Assembly: GCA_024114885.1 (NCBI GenBank)
Contig: CP099429.1
Location: forward strand, 1,116,001-1,180,000
From: Septoria linicola
Lineage: Eukaryota > Ascomycota > Dothideomycetes > Mycosphaerellales > Mycosphaerellaceae
Reading direction: 5' to 3'
Length of the DNA stretch: 64,000 bases
This document shows, piece after piece, positions 33,230 through 42,265 of the stretch (the stretch's first letter is position 1; each line of letters opens with the position of its first letter). The notes beneath the pieces are model-generated. The model was not told the origin of the DNA and did no database searches. It saw nothing but the letters and a program-made list of their open reading frames with translations. The position numbers and the translations under genes are program-made.

Positions 33230-34789
33230 TATATTTATAGATAAGAGAGCGTAAGCGTTTATAAATAAACTTATAAAGGCGCTTACTATCGTCGTTATAC
33301 GTACTACTATCGATAGGTAAAAGGACGTTATATTTATATAGAGTAGATATATACTATTAAAGAGTCTCTTTAGGTAGATAGGCTTTAAGATCTACTATTT
33401 AGTTAGCGAGTTATAGTAGCGAGTACTATCGAGTATAAACCGAATTCTATAAGGTCCTACTCTATATTATCTAGTACTTTATTAGATAGTAGTATAGATT
33501 AGTAAGTATAGCTACTTAGTATAGAATAATAGCGTAATATATATAGAATACCTAGAATAGAATATAGTCGTTTCTTACGTTAATTACGTATACTATAATT
33601 ATTCTATATATATATAAACTCTATAACTATAGTACGTATTATTAGTATATAGATCGCTAAGAAGATAATCCTATCTATAAGCGAATCTTCTTAATAGAGT
33701 AACGCTCTATATATCTCGTAGAAGTAAGATCTCTATAGTAATAGGATAGGCGCTTATTAGTTCTACTACGCCTTAATACGCTAGTTTATCTTACTTATTC
33801 TATACTTAAAATACTAGTTAAATTCTAGTAGTAGTAATAGCTCTCTACTCTTACGTACGATCTACTTATTCTCTATATTATAGATTACTTATTAAACCTT
33901 ATAATAAGTATCTATAACGAGTATTATTTCTATACTATAGTTAGAGCGAATAATTTAAGACGCTATATTACTATAGCGTAGTATTATAAGATATTAAGCT
34001 AGTACTAATACGGTAGTCCGTCTAGTAATACTATAGTAAATCTACTTAATATAGCGCGAATAGATATCGATTCTAGTATAGATCTATATACTATAGAACT
34101 CGAATTTATAGTATATATCTATTAAGGTTACGAAGCTAGGTCTAGGTATAATAACGGCTCTATAATACTCGCGTATACGCTCTATCTAGCGTCGAATACT
34201 CTTAGAATTAAGTCGCTTTACTACGCTATAAATTTAGTTACTACGAGTATTAGCTACGAGTTAGTATACGCTAGTAACGAGTACTCTACTATCTAATAAT
34301 ATTATACTTACTCTATAGATACGTATATAGGTTTCTTCTACTATACGTCTTAACTATAGCTTTATTAAGCTTAATAGTAAGTATAGTTTTAATCTTAGCT
34401 TTAGTAGTAGTATACTCCTCTCTATATTTCTTTTTTATAAGCTTTATACGTCTTCTTATCTTACTATACTATTTCTTAGTAATATTATAGTTATTAATCT
34501 TTAGGAGCTCTATAGCTACTTTGTCTAAGAGCCGTAAGTCGTAGAATATAAAAGTAATCTACTATTCTAATACTTATAGATTATTTAGTATATACTATAC
34601 GCGTCTATTATTCTTCCTAGCGCTCTAGATACCCTATATTACTATTAATCGTCTAATTGTTCTCGTAGTTATATCGATATAGTAGACGTCTCGAAGATCT
34701 TTTTAAATAGTTACTTTAGATACTCTAGCCTTAAGGTACTCGGTAATCTACGTACGGTATAGTTCGTAGTCTCTAGTAGTAGGAGGCAT
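33230..34789 (-). pseudogene. integrase-core-domain gene killed by RIP
   Basis: Read on the minus strand from an intact ATG at 34789, one frame holds most of the sequence, though an indel or frame slip is possible near 34.2 kb. Its start, MPPTTRDYELYRT then stop, resembles fungal integrase-core-domain proteins. The DDE-type core follows: LIDIYYK near 34105-34128, IDIYSRY near 34048-34074, IRSN near 33951-33964 and N-stop-RIKA-stop-stop near 33763-33786. Stops fall where this family has Gln or Trp. The second catalytic Asp reads Asn and the catalytic Glu reads Lys, and both changes are G-to-A after T, the RIP context. The gene is therefore dead as a transposase. The family assignment is from motif memory; the C-terminal limit is approximate. 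Confidence 0.65.
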
Positions 34790-34979
34790 AGTAGCGAGTA
34801 TATAGAGAGTGCATAGAGAGTATTAGGCGTGGATATAATGCAAACTATCATTGAATTATTAAGAAATCTTCATGTCTCGGTGGGACGTATGGGCCTCGGT
34901 ACTGTCGTCGTACCGATCACCGTGATTTATCCTCCGCACTCATCACCCACGCACACCTTCTCCCCCGTCTATTCTGCAC

Positions 34980-36432
34980 ATGGCATCGTCCAAGGCAGCC
35001 ACCTTCATCGCGTTTCGATCTGTCGTCAAGCGATCACTCACGACTCTGCCATCGACGCGCTCGTGTCCCGTGCGCCACCTGCAGGCTCCACAGCTGCACA
35101 GCACAACCGCGGCGTGCGCAAGAAAGTTACCACGAAATCACTTCTCATCCAATCGCGTTCTGCGACAAGAAGAGAATGCTGCCATCAGTGGCGAGCACAA
35201 GCAGCGCAAAGCTGCCAGTAAACGCGCTGCAAACCACTCGCTGCGAAAGGTGGCCGTAGCTGCTCAAAGCCAGCGAAATGGCCTGATCAGAGGCAGCGGC
35301 AAGACACGATATGTCGATCCACATGCCGACACGAAAGAAGTCACGGCATATTGCGCTGCAGAAAAGTACAATCTCAGCAGAGCTCGCTGGGAGCTCGATC
35401 GTGAAGGCTACCAAGCAGATCCCTTTGGCACGAACCTATTTCCCCAAGTGCTGCATGTACAGACCCCAAACTACATCACAACAGACGACACCACCGGTGA
35501 CGAAAAGCCGCGGGGACCGGGAGATGTCTTTGTGTTTCCATCAGGCTGTATAGTGACGTGGAACGTGCCTGATAAGCTGGCTAACAATATCATCGAGCGC
35601 TTTGTGCCCGCCGCTGCAGGTAAGCTCAATTGTGCACTGTGCTTCTTTCTACTTCGAGATGCGTGACAAACCGTATACACTGATGATAGTGGCGAGAGGA
35701 TGGGCAGCCTAACACTTCGCAGAGAACACTGGTCATCCTGACAAGATGGAAATCGAGGATCTAGAATATATCGAGGATCCGAATCGAGAAACAAGTCGCA
35801 TCGTTGGCGACACCATCCTTCTTGGCACGAAGACAGCTCAAGATGCTGATAAGACGTCCGAGGTCGATACCGTGCTAGCTAAAATCGCCTTCTCCTCTGC
35901 CCTAGCCCGGTCCACGAAGCTCGCAGTCCTGGAGAATGCTCTGTCGAATTACTTTGGTACCACCATGTCTATTCCGCTCACGCTATCCTCTGGCAAACCA
36001 CTCAAGTACACACAATCGGAGATTCTGCGAAAAACTGGCGAGTTGTTACTCATTCGAGCTCAGCTCAACCTCTACTCCGAGCTCACTGATGCTCTTCCCG
36101 ACCTCTTTTGGGACAGCCCGCACGAGCTGGGCCTCGAAGGCTACTACGAGATGGTCGGCAAAGCGCTCGATGTGGGCGTGAGGATCAAGGTGCTCAATGA
36201 AAAGATGGACTATGCAAGCGAAATTGCGGCAGTCCTCAGAGAACGACTCAGCGAAAAGCATACGAGTATGCTCGAATGGACCATCATCTGGTTGATCGTG
36301 ATTGAGGTCGTATTCGGCGTAGTACACTTGTGGTGGGATAGCGAAGAGCTACGTGAGAAGAAAGAGGACAGGAAGGTCATGGAGTTACTCGAGCAGTACC
36401 TCGAGAGAGAACTGAAGAAGGAAAGCAAATGA
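34980..36432 (+). CDS. RMND1/DUF155 family mitochondrial inner-membrane protein
   Basis: Two exons, 34980-35619 and 35723-36432, give 449 residues. The N-terminus is rich in Arg, Ser and Ala and lacks acidic residues, as in a mitochondrial targeting peptide. The DUF155 domain covers about residues 115-400. It includes the GDVFVFPSGCIVTWNV segment near its start and the ALARSTKLAVLEN stretch in the second exon. A single C-terminal membrane helix at about 410-430 (WTIIWLIVIEVVFGVV) is the family's hallmark. Human RMND1 and the yeast mitochondrial member support translation inside mitochondria, and yeast Rmd1 and fission yeast Sif proteins are related. With a targeting peptide the mitochondrial branch fits best. 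The start lies only about 190 bases from the pseudogene ATG in the RIP island. Confidence 0.85.
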
Positions 36433-36992
36433 TGCTCCAAATGCATGCACAGCAGGAAGAGAGCCCGTAGCGATGATACCCAACTCAATCTAAACGTGCT
36501 TCTGACTCAGTCTGACATTTCTTGAAAATAGCACGCTCAGCATCCCTTGATACAGAGAGTCGCATGGGATGAGGAAGCGACAGGCAGTCATTGAACTATC
36601 AAGCAGCAGATGTTTTGAAGTCGATGTGCTGTGCCATTCAAGCACATGCGGCGCTTCGAAAGCGAAGCTTGGCTCTCCACTTCCACCGGACATCGACGAC
36701 TGCGACCGGATTGACAGGATCAACGACTGCTGGTTCTGGTCCACTGCATGTGCACGATTTTCTTCAGTGGCTCTGAAGCCACGCTGCGTGTGCACTATGT
36801 CAGCCCACCCGTAGGCTGGGAGCCGCGAGCAGGCAGTGTCAGGCTGCGCCTCACAGCCTTCTACGAGAGAATATATCTCTCGGATTCGCGGTCACCTTAG
36901 CACATGAAGCATACGAGTGGCCGTTCATATTTCTAAATCTACAGTACAACGAATCTCAAGCGCTTGGGCTGGCGCATATCAGTTTTCACGCA
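36433..36992. other. intergenic, no supported gene
   Basis: This separates two plus-strand genes. Short overlapping frames on both strands have no recognisable features. The right part is the promoter of the gene at 36993. Confidence 0.4.
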
Positions 36993-38282
36993 ATGGGGGC
37001 ACAGGAAGGGTCCCTGTCTGCGTGGAACGCAATCAACGATGCAGGCGACCATAAAGTTGACAACATCAACGAGCGTGTTCCACTGACAGTTGAGGACCAT
37101 GAGTGGATCCAGAAGATGGGAGAGAAGCGCGACCATCGTGATGCCGACTATCAGCAGCCGTCTCCCCGAAAGAGACATCTACACGAAGAACCACCCTCAT
37201 CGAGCCCATCTAAGAAGAAGGGCAAACTACCAGCGACTCTCAACGGGAATGACTCGGTTGTCCCTCTTGAGACTTGGGCCTCGGCTTGGCAATCGCGCAA
37301 TGCAGCGAAGGAGAAACTTATCGGGATGATCAAACAACATTGGGGAGAAGATCACAACACATGGCCTACAATCAAGCACATATCCTTGAAGTCAGGCATG
37401 TCCATTGTATGCCAGGTTCACCAGGAACCTGAGCACTGGGGCCTTGACTTACTCGAGGACGTTGAGAGACTTGCCAGAGCACCGGATCCGCATGGAATAG
37501 CGGGAGGCCTGATTGACCACTTCGTTAAGATGAGAAAGGGCCGCGGCGGACGATACCTGCTGGCTAAGGATGCTCGAAACGCTGCAATATCGCTTGAACG
37601 CGGCAATGGTCTTGGTCTACTCGGCCTTGATCAGTCGAAACCATCAGACTCGCGAGCTGAAAAAGTGGGGTTGATCACCACAAAGTATCGACCAGTCTAT
37701 GTGGAAGACGAGATCGATGTGGGAGATACACTTCTCAAGAATATCGCGAAGAAGCCAAAGCAGAACGGTCCGTTACTTGAGGCTATCGAAGCGACTCCTC
37801 CTCCATCACCTGACCAACCGCCAGCATCATTATCATCACGTTCATCTACAGCAGTACCTCTCCCAGAGTCGTCAGCTAGTATAAGCAGTGCCGCCCGTCC
37901 TGCTATCGTTGCCAACAGCACCTCTCGACCCAACGCCGCCGCCATACCACAAACAACAAAAGGCAGCCCCACTGACTCACCCGCTACGACCCCATTGAAG
38001 GAACACAACACACCTCGCAATCCCGCCACACATCCTTCTGCGGACCTTACTCCTACTGAGAAAGGTGTAGGTCTCTGGCACACCATCGCACACGCACAGC
38101 TCCTCGACGACGACGAGGGTGACTATGCCGCTGACTCCGAGGACGAAGCCATCAACGAGACCATTCTCAAGCTCCTCCGATACAAGAAGTCTGAACAGCG
38201 CTTCCGGCGACACAAATCAACGTTTGTGAAGGAGCAGGGTTTTGTCGCGAGTCTGTTGGGTAAGGACGTTGCGGTCGAGTGA
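36993..38282 (+). CDS. hypothetical protein, probably nuclear
   Basis: One exon, 429 residues, no membrane segment or signal peptide. The first 90 residues are charged and contain a basic cluster of the form SPRKRH and a second SPSKKKGK, both like nuclear localisation signals. A folded-looking part at about 95-240 contains ETWASAWQSRNAAKEKLIGMI and several Gly/Arg segments. A long Pro/Ser/Thr-rich disordered stretch follows at about 265-360. The C-terminus is acidic and then basic, ending with a helical segment rich in Lys and Arg. I do not recognise a domain. Codon use and the length of the open frame make it a likely real gene. Confidence 0.65.
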   Translation: MGAQEGSLSAWNAINDAGDHKVDNINERVPLTVEDHEWIQKMGEKRDHRDADYQQPSPRKRHLHEEPPSSSPSKKKGKLPATLNGNDSVVPLETWASAWQSRNAAKEKLIGMIKQHWGEDHNTWPTIKHISLKSGMSIVCQVHQEPEHWGLDLLEDVERLARAPDPHGIAGGLIDHFVKMRKGRGGRYLLAKDARNAAISLERGNGLGLLGLDQSKPSDSRAEKVGLITTKYRPVYVEDEIDVGDTLLKNIAKKPKQNGPLLEAIEATPPPSPDQPPASLSSRSSTAVPLPESSASISSAARPAIVANSTSRPNAAAIPQTTKGSPTDSPATTPLKEHNTPRNPATHPSADLTPTEKGVGLWHTIAHAQLLDDDEGDYAADSEDEAINETILKLLRYKKSEQRFRRHKSTFVKEQGFVASLLGKDVAVE

Positions 38283-38615
38283 GGTGCACGGGGCGAAGAA
38301 GAGGCGCTGTGTGTGCCGTGTGTGTGTGGTTCCAATGACAATGACTTTGCAGTCTGCCGACTTGACGTTGCTTTTACCATATGCGGCAGAGTGTATGTTA
38401 TATTACAGCTTGTCTTCGGAGCTGACGGAAATGGCGAAACAAGAAGTGGTGCAGAATTCTATCGATGCTCGCATACGCGGAGATGGCGGAGACGATAACA
38501 TGACACCTATTGACATCGAAAACACTATGAACTCATCATTCCACTGGAGACTGTGCCGTTGGTGGATCGCACTCGATCTTCCAGTCCCGCGTGGACTCTC
38601 ATGACCGGCAAACTT
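38283..38615. other. convergent 3' intergenic region
   Basis: This lies between the 3' ends of the gene at 36993 and the minus-strand gene at 38616. It includes a short GTGTGT-rich stretch at about 38309-38326. No gene is supported. Confidence 0.4.
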
Positions 38616-39310
38616 TCACAAGAAATACGCAAGCAGTGCGAACAGCGACACGCCAGATGCTGGAAGGACTGCATTTCCTGCATTGGCAGGCGCAGATGAT
38701 GACGCTTCGGCGGCAGCGTCAGTGGCAGATGGAGTCTCAGACGCGCTCGCAGCAGCAGATGTAGTGCTACTCGTATGGTCGTGATCATGGTCTTCCTCCT
38801 CCGAGCCTTCACGAATGAGCGTGACCTGTCCACCAGAGCCGTCTGCGCATTGGCTGTACAACAAGTCAGTGGACCGGACCGGACCAGAGATAATCGCTGC
38901 GTCACTCACATGGTGTCGTCATTCTCGCCTGCCTGGCACTCGTTATAATCATCTGGCGCGTTGTCATAGTTCTCAAGTTCGGTGGTCAACTCCCACTCGG
39001 CATCGCCCTCGAAGCAGTAATAGCCATCAGAGTGCGTGTGGCAGCCCGTGACCTCAGTGGGCACGCTCGCATCTCCTGTCGCCGTTGCAGTAGCAGCTTC
39101 GCTAGACGAGCTTGCAGTAGTGGCTGTTGCATCCGTCAGAACAACTCCCATATTCACGCTCGCCCGGCATGACTTACAGCCATCAGATTGGACCTGGCGA
39201 GCCATCACTTCTCGCACATGAGCAGCGAGCTCTGGAGATGCCTCAGCTGCAGCTGCGTTGCTGGCGAAGAGCACGAGCGCGCTGAGGAGAGCAGAGCGTG
39301 CTAAAATCAT
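38616..39310 (-). CDS. secreted Cys-containing GPI-type surface protein
   Basis: Two exons, 39310-38910 and 38853-38616, give 212 residues. The intron has a GTGAGT donor and a TACAG acceptor, and the join keeps a Cys-containing segment in frame. A signal peptide covers about residues 1-21. The mature part has seven Cys: DGC-KSC, then CHTHSDGYYC, then NEC and IQC. The His/Tyr motif between the middle pair resembles the C-x-x-H-x-D-x-x-x-C repeats of secreted Dothideomycete proteins. A Ser/Thr/Ala-rich stretch lies before it and another after it, and a short acidic/His run (HDHDH) could bind metal. The hydrophobic C-terminal tail fits GPI attachment. The role is unknown; a wall protein or a metal-binding surface protein is possible. 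Confidence 0.7.
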
Positions 39311-41414
39311 ACTGCTGTCCTATCGGTCCGTGACGAAAGAAACCCAAGTTGTGCTGAGACGAAAGTCAAACAAACAGCGGTCCACTGGCGCCAACCAGCA
39401 TCTTATCCTACCTTGCTCCTCCACGAGGAGCCTACACCCCGCATGGCAACGGCCAGACGTGCAGGCCAAGCACTTTCGCAGCCTGTGGTCTCGCATTCCA
39501 GTCACACGATTGGGTGAGTGGCGTTTGCCAAGAGATTACATAAGACGATCAGACAAGTGAACTCCACGTCCTTCTTGCTGGCGACTGGCTATTAGGCATG
39601 GCCAAGAGCATCGTTGAGAGCCACAGTTGCCTTCAATGGACTCGTGTGTAGCAAAGGAGCGTCCTATCGAGGTCTTAGTCGCTCATTGTGGGCTCGGCAT
39701 GCGGAGCAAGAGTTCTGGGCGTGACCTGAATGGATATTTATCGTCACGTGGTTCTCGTCGAACGACGAGCGGATTGGCGAGTGTGGCAGGATGGAGATCG
39801 GAGTATATATCATTGGAGATTGTGTCTGCTCTGGAAATCCGAAGAGCTTCTGTGGCCATTCAGGAGCGTAGAGTACATTGGACGATTCTTGGCAGCTGGA
39901 ATCGCAGAGTGGTGCTGCAGAGAAACGGTGTTGTTGGGCGTGGCGAAAATCGATTGGTAGACTTACTGATAGGCTTGCATCAAGAAAGATATGATGACTC
40001 CTTCTGACATTTCGTCCAGATCGGCATCCTGAAATCGAGCAGTCTCGGAGAACCGACTCCATCTCACGAGCACTGCAATGTCTCTTGGTCGCCATGTCAC
40101 AAGAGACTGAGGAAGGAACTCGGATCACCTTGAAGCATCGGTAGCAGGTGTCAAACCCAAGGGGGATTCTCGTCATCAACCTGAGTCATTGTTCAGCACG
40201 CTGTTTCTACTATGTCTCGCCGTCGACTCCTCGTTCCTTCTAGTTCATGTCGTCAACAACGGAGAAGCTGCCCGCTGTTCAACGATGATCGCGTCGAAGC
40301 GTCGAGTGATGCGTTTCAATGTTTCCCAGGGAATTACATGGGAGTTACATGGGAGTCGACCAGTGCTTCTTCCAGCAGATCGATCGTTAGGCTGAATTTA
40401 CCGCACTCAGGGCTAAGGCTTGTTCTACACCTGGGGAGAAGCCTGCAGATCTCCCGAGTAAGAGCACAATATGTTGTGAGTGGAGGTAACATGGCAGTGG
40501 CTTTGATCGATCAAGACGAAGACGAGTGGTGCCGAGACCGTCCAAGGGCATCGTTGAGTTGGGTAGTGACCATCCTGTCTTCCCTTTCGGGCGATGAAGT
40601 GGGTCAGTGTCGCTTGTGCTCGTTCATCGCGATTGTACCTCATTGATAACAAGACCAAACGCGCACATCTGAGTCGTCTCACCTGACCTTCCCAATAACC
40701 ACCACTATCCAGATAGGAAGCCGTCGGCGCCAACTACAGTTTTCCAGGCCTGGCAGTAAAGTTCATCTGCCCTGTCCATCATACCTGCGTCTCTACAGGC
40801 TTCCGACTAAAGTTTACCAGAGTACCTGCATACCAGGTTCGGGTTGCCTGGTCTTGGAGCGAAATTGCACTCGTACTCATCTGGCATCTGCAATATTGCT
40901 TTGTGGACCGAGCAATCGCAGTTCTCGTTGCCGTGGTGGCATTGCCGAAATTGCGATGTTGTTGTTGCTGTCTTGTGAGAGAACTCGGGTACTGAGCGAT
41001 TCCCGCGTAAGGCCGCTGCATTTTGTTCGCTCCGATTTTACTGGTTGTCATCAGTTTTCCGTTCTAGAGTCGATTCTGTGATCATCAGTGATGTGTTCCA
41101 AAACTCATCGTTGGTGAAGATGTGACAATGAGAGAGGCTTTTGTTTTGTGAACAAGTTTCCCTGAATATGCTGTGCAAAACTGCGCTGCTCATTACGAGA
41201 CCCGAGCTGTCACTAATTACAATGCGCCTCTCCGTGTGTAGAAAATGTCCAACTGATTAGCTCACAAATCGGAGCGTGGTTGTCAACTGCAGACCATGAT
41301 CAAGAAATTAAAACTGCGTGCCTCGGAGTACCGTAGCTGGCAGCGTCTCTAGTAGTCGTCCACCACCGTCTTATCATCCCCACGAGGAGGTAAAGCCATG
41401 CCCAGGTGATTTGT
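39311..41414. other. 2.1 kb without a supported gene
   Basis: Several frames of 75-170 codons overlap on both strands. None has a signal peptide, membrane helix or motif, and no splice combination gave a convincing protein. The left part is the promoter of the minus-strand surface gene; the right part is 3' flank of the hydrophobin gene. Base composition is normal here, so this is not an extension of the RIP island. Confidence 0.4.
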
Positions 41415-42115
41415 TTACAGAGTGACCAACTGGCAGAGAGAGCCGATGTTGATGACGCTGAACCCGCTGTTGCCGACGTTTGTCGTTGCGCAGCAAGCGA
41501 TCTGGCTATCGCCGCACTCGCCATCACCGACTGAGATACACGATTAGTGGACACTAATATCTGATGCAGCAATGAGTGTGACTTACACAGACTGAGATCC
41601 GAGCAGCCTCCACCGAAAGGCAGAGCACCCAAAAGACCACCACCACTGCCGGAGTTGTTGCAGCAGGCGTTTGCCTCGGTGTTGGAGCAAGATGGCGCAA
41701 ATGGAGCTGGCTGCTGCTGTGGGATCGGGGCCGGTGGTGGTGGAATGAAACCGCCGCAGGATGGGCCACCACATGGTGGTGGTGGAGGTGGGAAGAAGCC
41801 GCCGCCACAGGATGGGCCACCACATGGGGGTGGTGGAGGTGGGCCGATTGGGCCGGCGATTGGAGGAGGAAGAGCTGGAATAAAGCCTGAGCCACCGATG
41901 CAAGTGCCAGTGAAGGGTTGGGCGGATGTGCACAAACCTCCGCCGCCGTATCCTGCAGCTTGAGGACCGAATGGAGCAGGACCTCCAAATCCAGGTGGTG
42001 ATGGGCCACCTGGGTAACCGCCCTGAGCTGACTGTTCCGACTGCTCTTCAGGCACAGGAGAGGCGTAAGACAGAACGGCAGTCGCAACGACCGCCAAGAT
42101 AGTTGAGGCCTTCAT
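41415..42115 (-). CDS. hydrophobin with an N-terminal Pro/Gly-rich region
   Basis: Two exons, 42115-41587 and 41530-41415, give 214 residues. The start is the Met at 42115 because a signal peptide follows at once (about residues 1-18). Hydrophobins are small secreted proteins that self-assemble at air-water interfaces and coat spores and hyphae. The C-terminal 100 residues have the eight-Cys pattern C-x7-CC-x18-C-x10-C-x6-CC-x18-C. Splicing supplies the last four Cys, which supports the intron. The spacing is closer to class I than class II. Ahead of it lies an unusual Pro/Gly-rich region with extra Cys, including two CGGPSC units in a 17-residue tandem repeat. At 214 residues it is longer than most hydrophobins (about 100-150). 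A TATA box lies upstream. Confidence 0.83.
41761..41862 (-). repeat. 51-base tandem repeat in the hydrophobin gene
   Basis: Two neighbouring copies with a 51-base period share ATGGGCCACCACATGG-type sequence and encode the 17-residue Pro6-CGGPSCGG unit. The copies are nearly identical, so unit number may vary between strains. Confidence 0.75.
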
Positions 42116-42258
42116 TGTTGAATGTGGAGCTGTCGTAAAAACGAGTGTGGATTGTATAAAACGAGTGTAAAGAGTTGGGTGTGGAGGAAACCTGTTGTTC
42201 AGAGAGGCGTTGACAGTTTGCTGATGAGAAGAAGTTCCAACAGGCTGAGGGGAGTGCT

Positions 42259-42265
42259 TATATAG
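42259..42265 (-). promoter_or_regulatory. TATA box of the hydrophobin gene
   Basis: TATATAA reads on the minus strand about 145 bases before the start codon, typical for a highly expressed, regulated fungal gene. Confidence 0.6.

Larger units (their letters stand above)
30531..34830. mobile_element. AT-rich RIP-mutated transposable-element relic
   Basis: Across 4.3 kb the base composition shifts abruptly to AT-rich and the sequence is dominated by TA, TAG and CTA. CpA and TpG dinucleotides, common in the flanks, are nearly absent: I found only a handful, for example near 30646, 31510, 34523 and 34657. CpG, CpT and CpC remain. That is the footprint of repeat-induced point mutation, which turns CpA into TpA on both strands of duplicated DNA. 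All reading frames are broken by TAG/TAA. An integrase-core pseudogene occupies the right end on the minus strand, and a coiled-coil-like reading lies on the left on the plus strand. I found no clear terminal repeats or target-site duplication, so the true ends may differ by tens of bases. Confidence 0.88.

Noticed and set aside
30531..34830. Centromere or origin as an explanation for the AT-rich block
   Set aside because: The CpA/TpG loss with preserved CpG and the readable integrase-core gene are better explained by a RIP-mutated element; the block is also short and lies between ordinary genes.
30531..34830. LTR retrotransposon
   Set aside because: I found no matching direct terminal repeats and no reverse-transcriptase motif in any frame, although heavy mutation could hide both.
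41655..41963. A Gly/Pro-rich plus-strand frame of 102 codons
   Set aside because: It is the antisense reading of the hydrophobin Pro/Gly region, which has the signal peptide and Cys pattern on the other strand.
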